DNA of 54,170 nucleotides, from the NCBI GenBank assembly GCA_009911195.1, contig QXWV01000013.1, positions 1 through 54,170 on the forward strand, in the 5' to 3' direction. Made by a program: the position numbers and the translations under genes. Within the stretch, counting starts at the first letter, position 1; each line of letters begins with the position of its first letter. The stretch is from Lachnospiraceae bacterium. GTDB taxonomy: Bacteria > Bacillota > Clostridia > Lachnospirales > Lachnospiraceae. Positions 53,718 to 54,170 of this stretch are shown here, piece after piece. The notes beneath the pieces were generated by a model. The model did not search any database. It saw only the letters and a program-made list of their open reading frames with translations, and was not told the DNA's origin.

Positions 53718-53809
53718 TCATATATAACAACCGACAACCCCTTTGGACAGATGTCCTCCCGGCATCTTGCCTGCAGGGATAAAATAGGCTTTCTGCTCAC
53801 TTTTCTATT

Positions 53810-53839
53810 ATCATATCACATGCCATATTTTGCTGTAAA
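53810..53839 (-). promoter_or_regulatory. Promoter candidate P1 for the Spo0A-like gene
   Basis: TTTACA (53834-53839) and TATGAT (53810-53815) on the minus strand are 18 bases apart, with TG one base before the -10 (extended -10). The leader to the start codon would be about 255 nt and include the tandem hairpin units. Confidence 0.6.
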
Positions 53840-53866
53840 TTATATCTCATCGCGCATTTAGGACAA
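53839..53866 (-). promoter_or_regulatory. Promoter candidate P2 for the Spo0A-like gene
   Basis: A perfect TATAAT (53839-53844) is preceded by TTGTCC (53861-53866) with a 16-base spacer on the minus strand. It lies directly upstream of P1. Confidence 0.5.
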
Positions 53867-54170
53867 AGTGGGCAAGTCCGTTTTCTGTTATCAAGCAAAA
53901 ATCCGTCCAAGCTATCCTCAAAATAATCCTATTTTCCTACACCTAACAGAGAAATTAATTTTCATGGACGTCACAGCGGGCAGGGATGCCAATATCATTT
54001 AGTTAGCACCTCAGCCCAGCCGTGAGGAAAATAAAATGCTTAAGGAGCCCCTTAAAAAGCGTCGGCACTTGGCGAGGTAGTTCACGAACCTAATGCCCGC
54101 TACGCTTTTTTTGCCTTATAGGAAACTGCGTTGTAAAACGCATGAATTCACAAGTTCGCGCAGCGAACTT
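53867..54170. other. Right non-coding flank with hairpins and dispersed-repeat segments
   Basis: No gene is evident. It carries the AAATTAATTTTCATGG block (53952-53967), the segment 53991-54040 resembling the left end inverted, a TTAAGG/CCTTAA hairpin (54040-54055), a long terminator-like structure (54054-54112), an inverted copy of the TTTCCTATAAGG core (54114-54125; direct copy at 53639-53650), a TGCGTT/AACGCA hairpin (54127-54142) and an eight-base AAGTTCGC/GCGAACTT hairpin ending at the window edge (54152-54170). Confidence 0.5.
54054..54112 (+). terminator. Long structured hairpin with U-tract
   Basis: AAAAAGCGT (54054-54062) pairs perfectly with ACGCTTTTT (54102-54110), and seven T follow the stem G/C part. 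The ~39-base interior can fold further (GGCA/TGCC and AGGT/ACCT). It is symmetrical enough to end transcripts from either side. Which transcript it serves is not visible in the window, and it could be part of a longer structured RNA. Confidence 0.45.

Noticed and set aside
53718-53760. GGACAGATGTCC palindrome and a TTGTCGG sequence as Spo0A boxes
   Set aside because: Neither matches the TGTCGAA core well enough to call.

Overview
The window is almost entirely one very large surface-polysaccharide / glycan biosynthesis locus from a spore-forming Gram-positive anaerobe, most likely a Lachnospiraceae-type member of Clostridia. This rests on the codon and base composition, purine-rich Shine-Dalgarno sites, a stand-alone Spo0A-type DNA-binding domain, and EpsG-, DUF6056- and DUF6020-like membrane proteins. 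I found no tRNA, rRNA, CRISPR array or transposase gene. Assignments are by reading motifs; no database search was run.

Layout from right to left, the direction in which most genes are read (minus strand). (1) 53.1-54.17 kb: a 134-aa Spo0A C-terminal-domain regulator. Two promoter-like sites and a tandemly duplicated ~90-nt hairpin leader lie upstream, and a strong intrinsic terminator follows it. (2) 39.8-52.9 kb: an assembly operon with a GtrB-like transferase, GT2, a large WbaP/WcaJ-type initiating phosphoglycosyltransferase, a Wzz-like co-polymerase with a degenerate kinase-like tail, GT-A, EpsG-type polymerase, GT2, two GT4, GT2 and a GT-C protein. (3) 36.0-39.8 kb: a plus-strand cassette of three overlapping genes (RmlD-like reductase, AlgJ/AlgX-like SGNH protein, MBOAT acyltransferase), probably for O-acetylation. 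(4) 24.1-35.6 kb: a pseudaminic-acid operon, pseB, pseC, GT2 (frameshifted), PLP enzyme, pseG, pseF, pseI, ATP-grasp, GT52-type transferase and a DUF6056-like membrane protein. (5) 12.0-23.9 kb, from its own promoter: PglK-like ABC flippase, small ORF, GtrA, acyltransferase 3, membrane protein, WecE-like aminotransferase, membrane protein, GNAT-GtrB fusion and a DUF6020-like membrane protein. (6) 0.2-11.7 kb, from a strong promoter: O-antigen polymerase/ligase-like protein, pglF-, pglE- and pglC-like genes, ATP-grasp, PglA-like GT4, a UDP-sugar dehydrogenase and another GT-C-like membrane protein.

How the parts may work together (inference): two initiating transferases (PglC-like and WbaP-like) start chains on undecaprenyl phosphate. 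Many GT2/GT4 enzymes extend them. One ABC flippase (no Wzx-type flippase is visible) would export the units, and two polymerase candidates (EpsG and Wzy/WaaL-like) plus a Wzz-like protein set polymerisation. Pseudaminic acid, a bacillosamine-like amino sugar, a Fuc4N-like sugar and a uronic acid are candidate building blocks. GtrA/GtrB and several polytopic GT-C-like proteins may add side branches, and MBOAT/SGNH and acyltransferase 3 may decorate the product. Neither PseH nor PglD is present; each amino-sugar cassette carries an ATP-grasp enzyme instead.

Points most worth a second look: a U_UUU_UUU frameshift site inside a GT2 gene, the duplicated structured leader of the regulator, similar sequence elements in inverted orientation at the two window ends, the two ATP-grasp enzymes in the amino-sugar cassettes, tandem peptide repeats in two glycosyltransferases, and recurrent Met-x-x-x-Met double starts.
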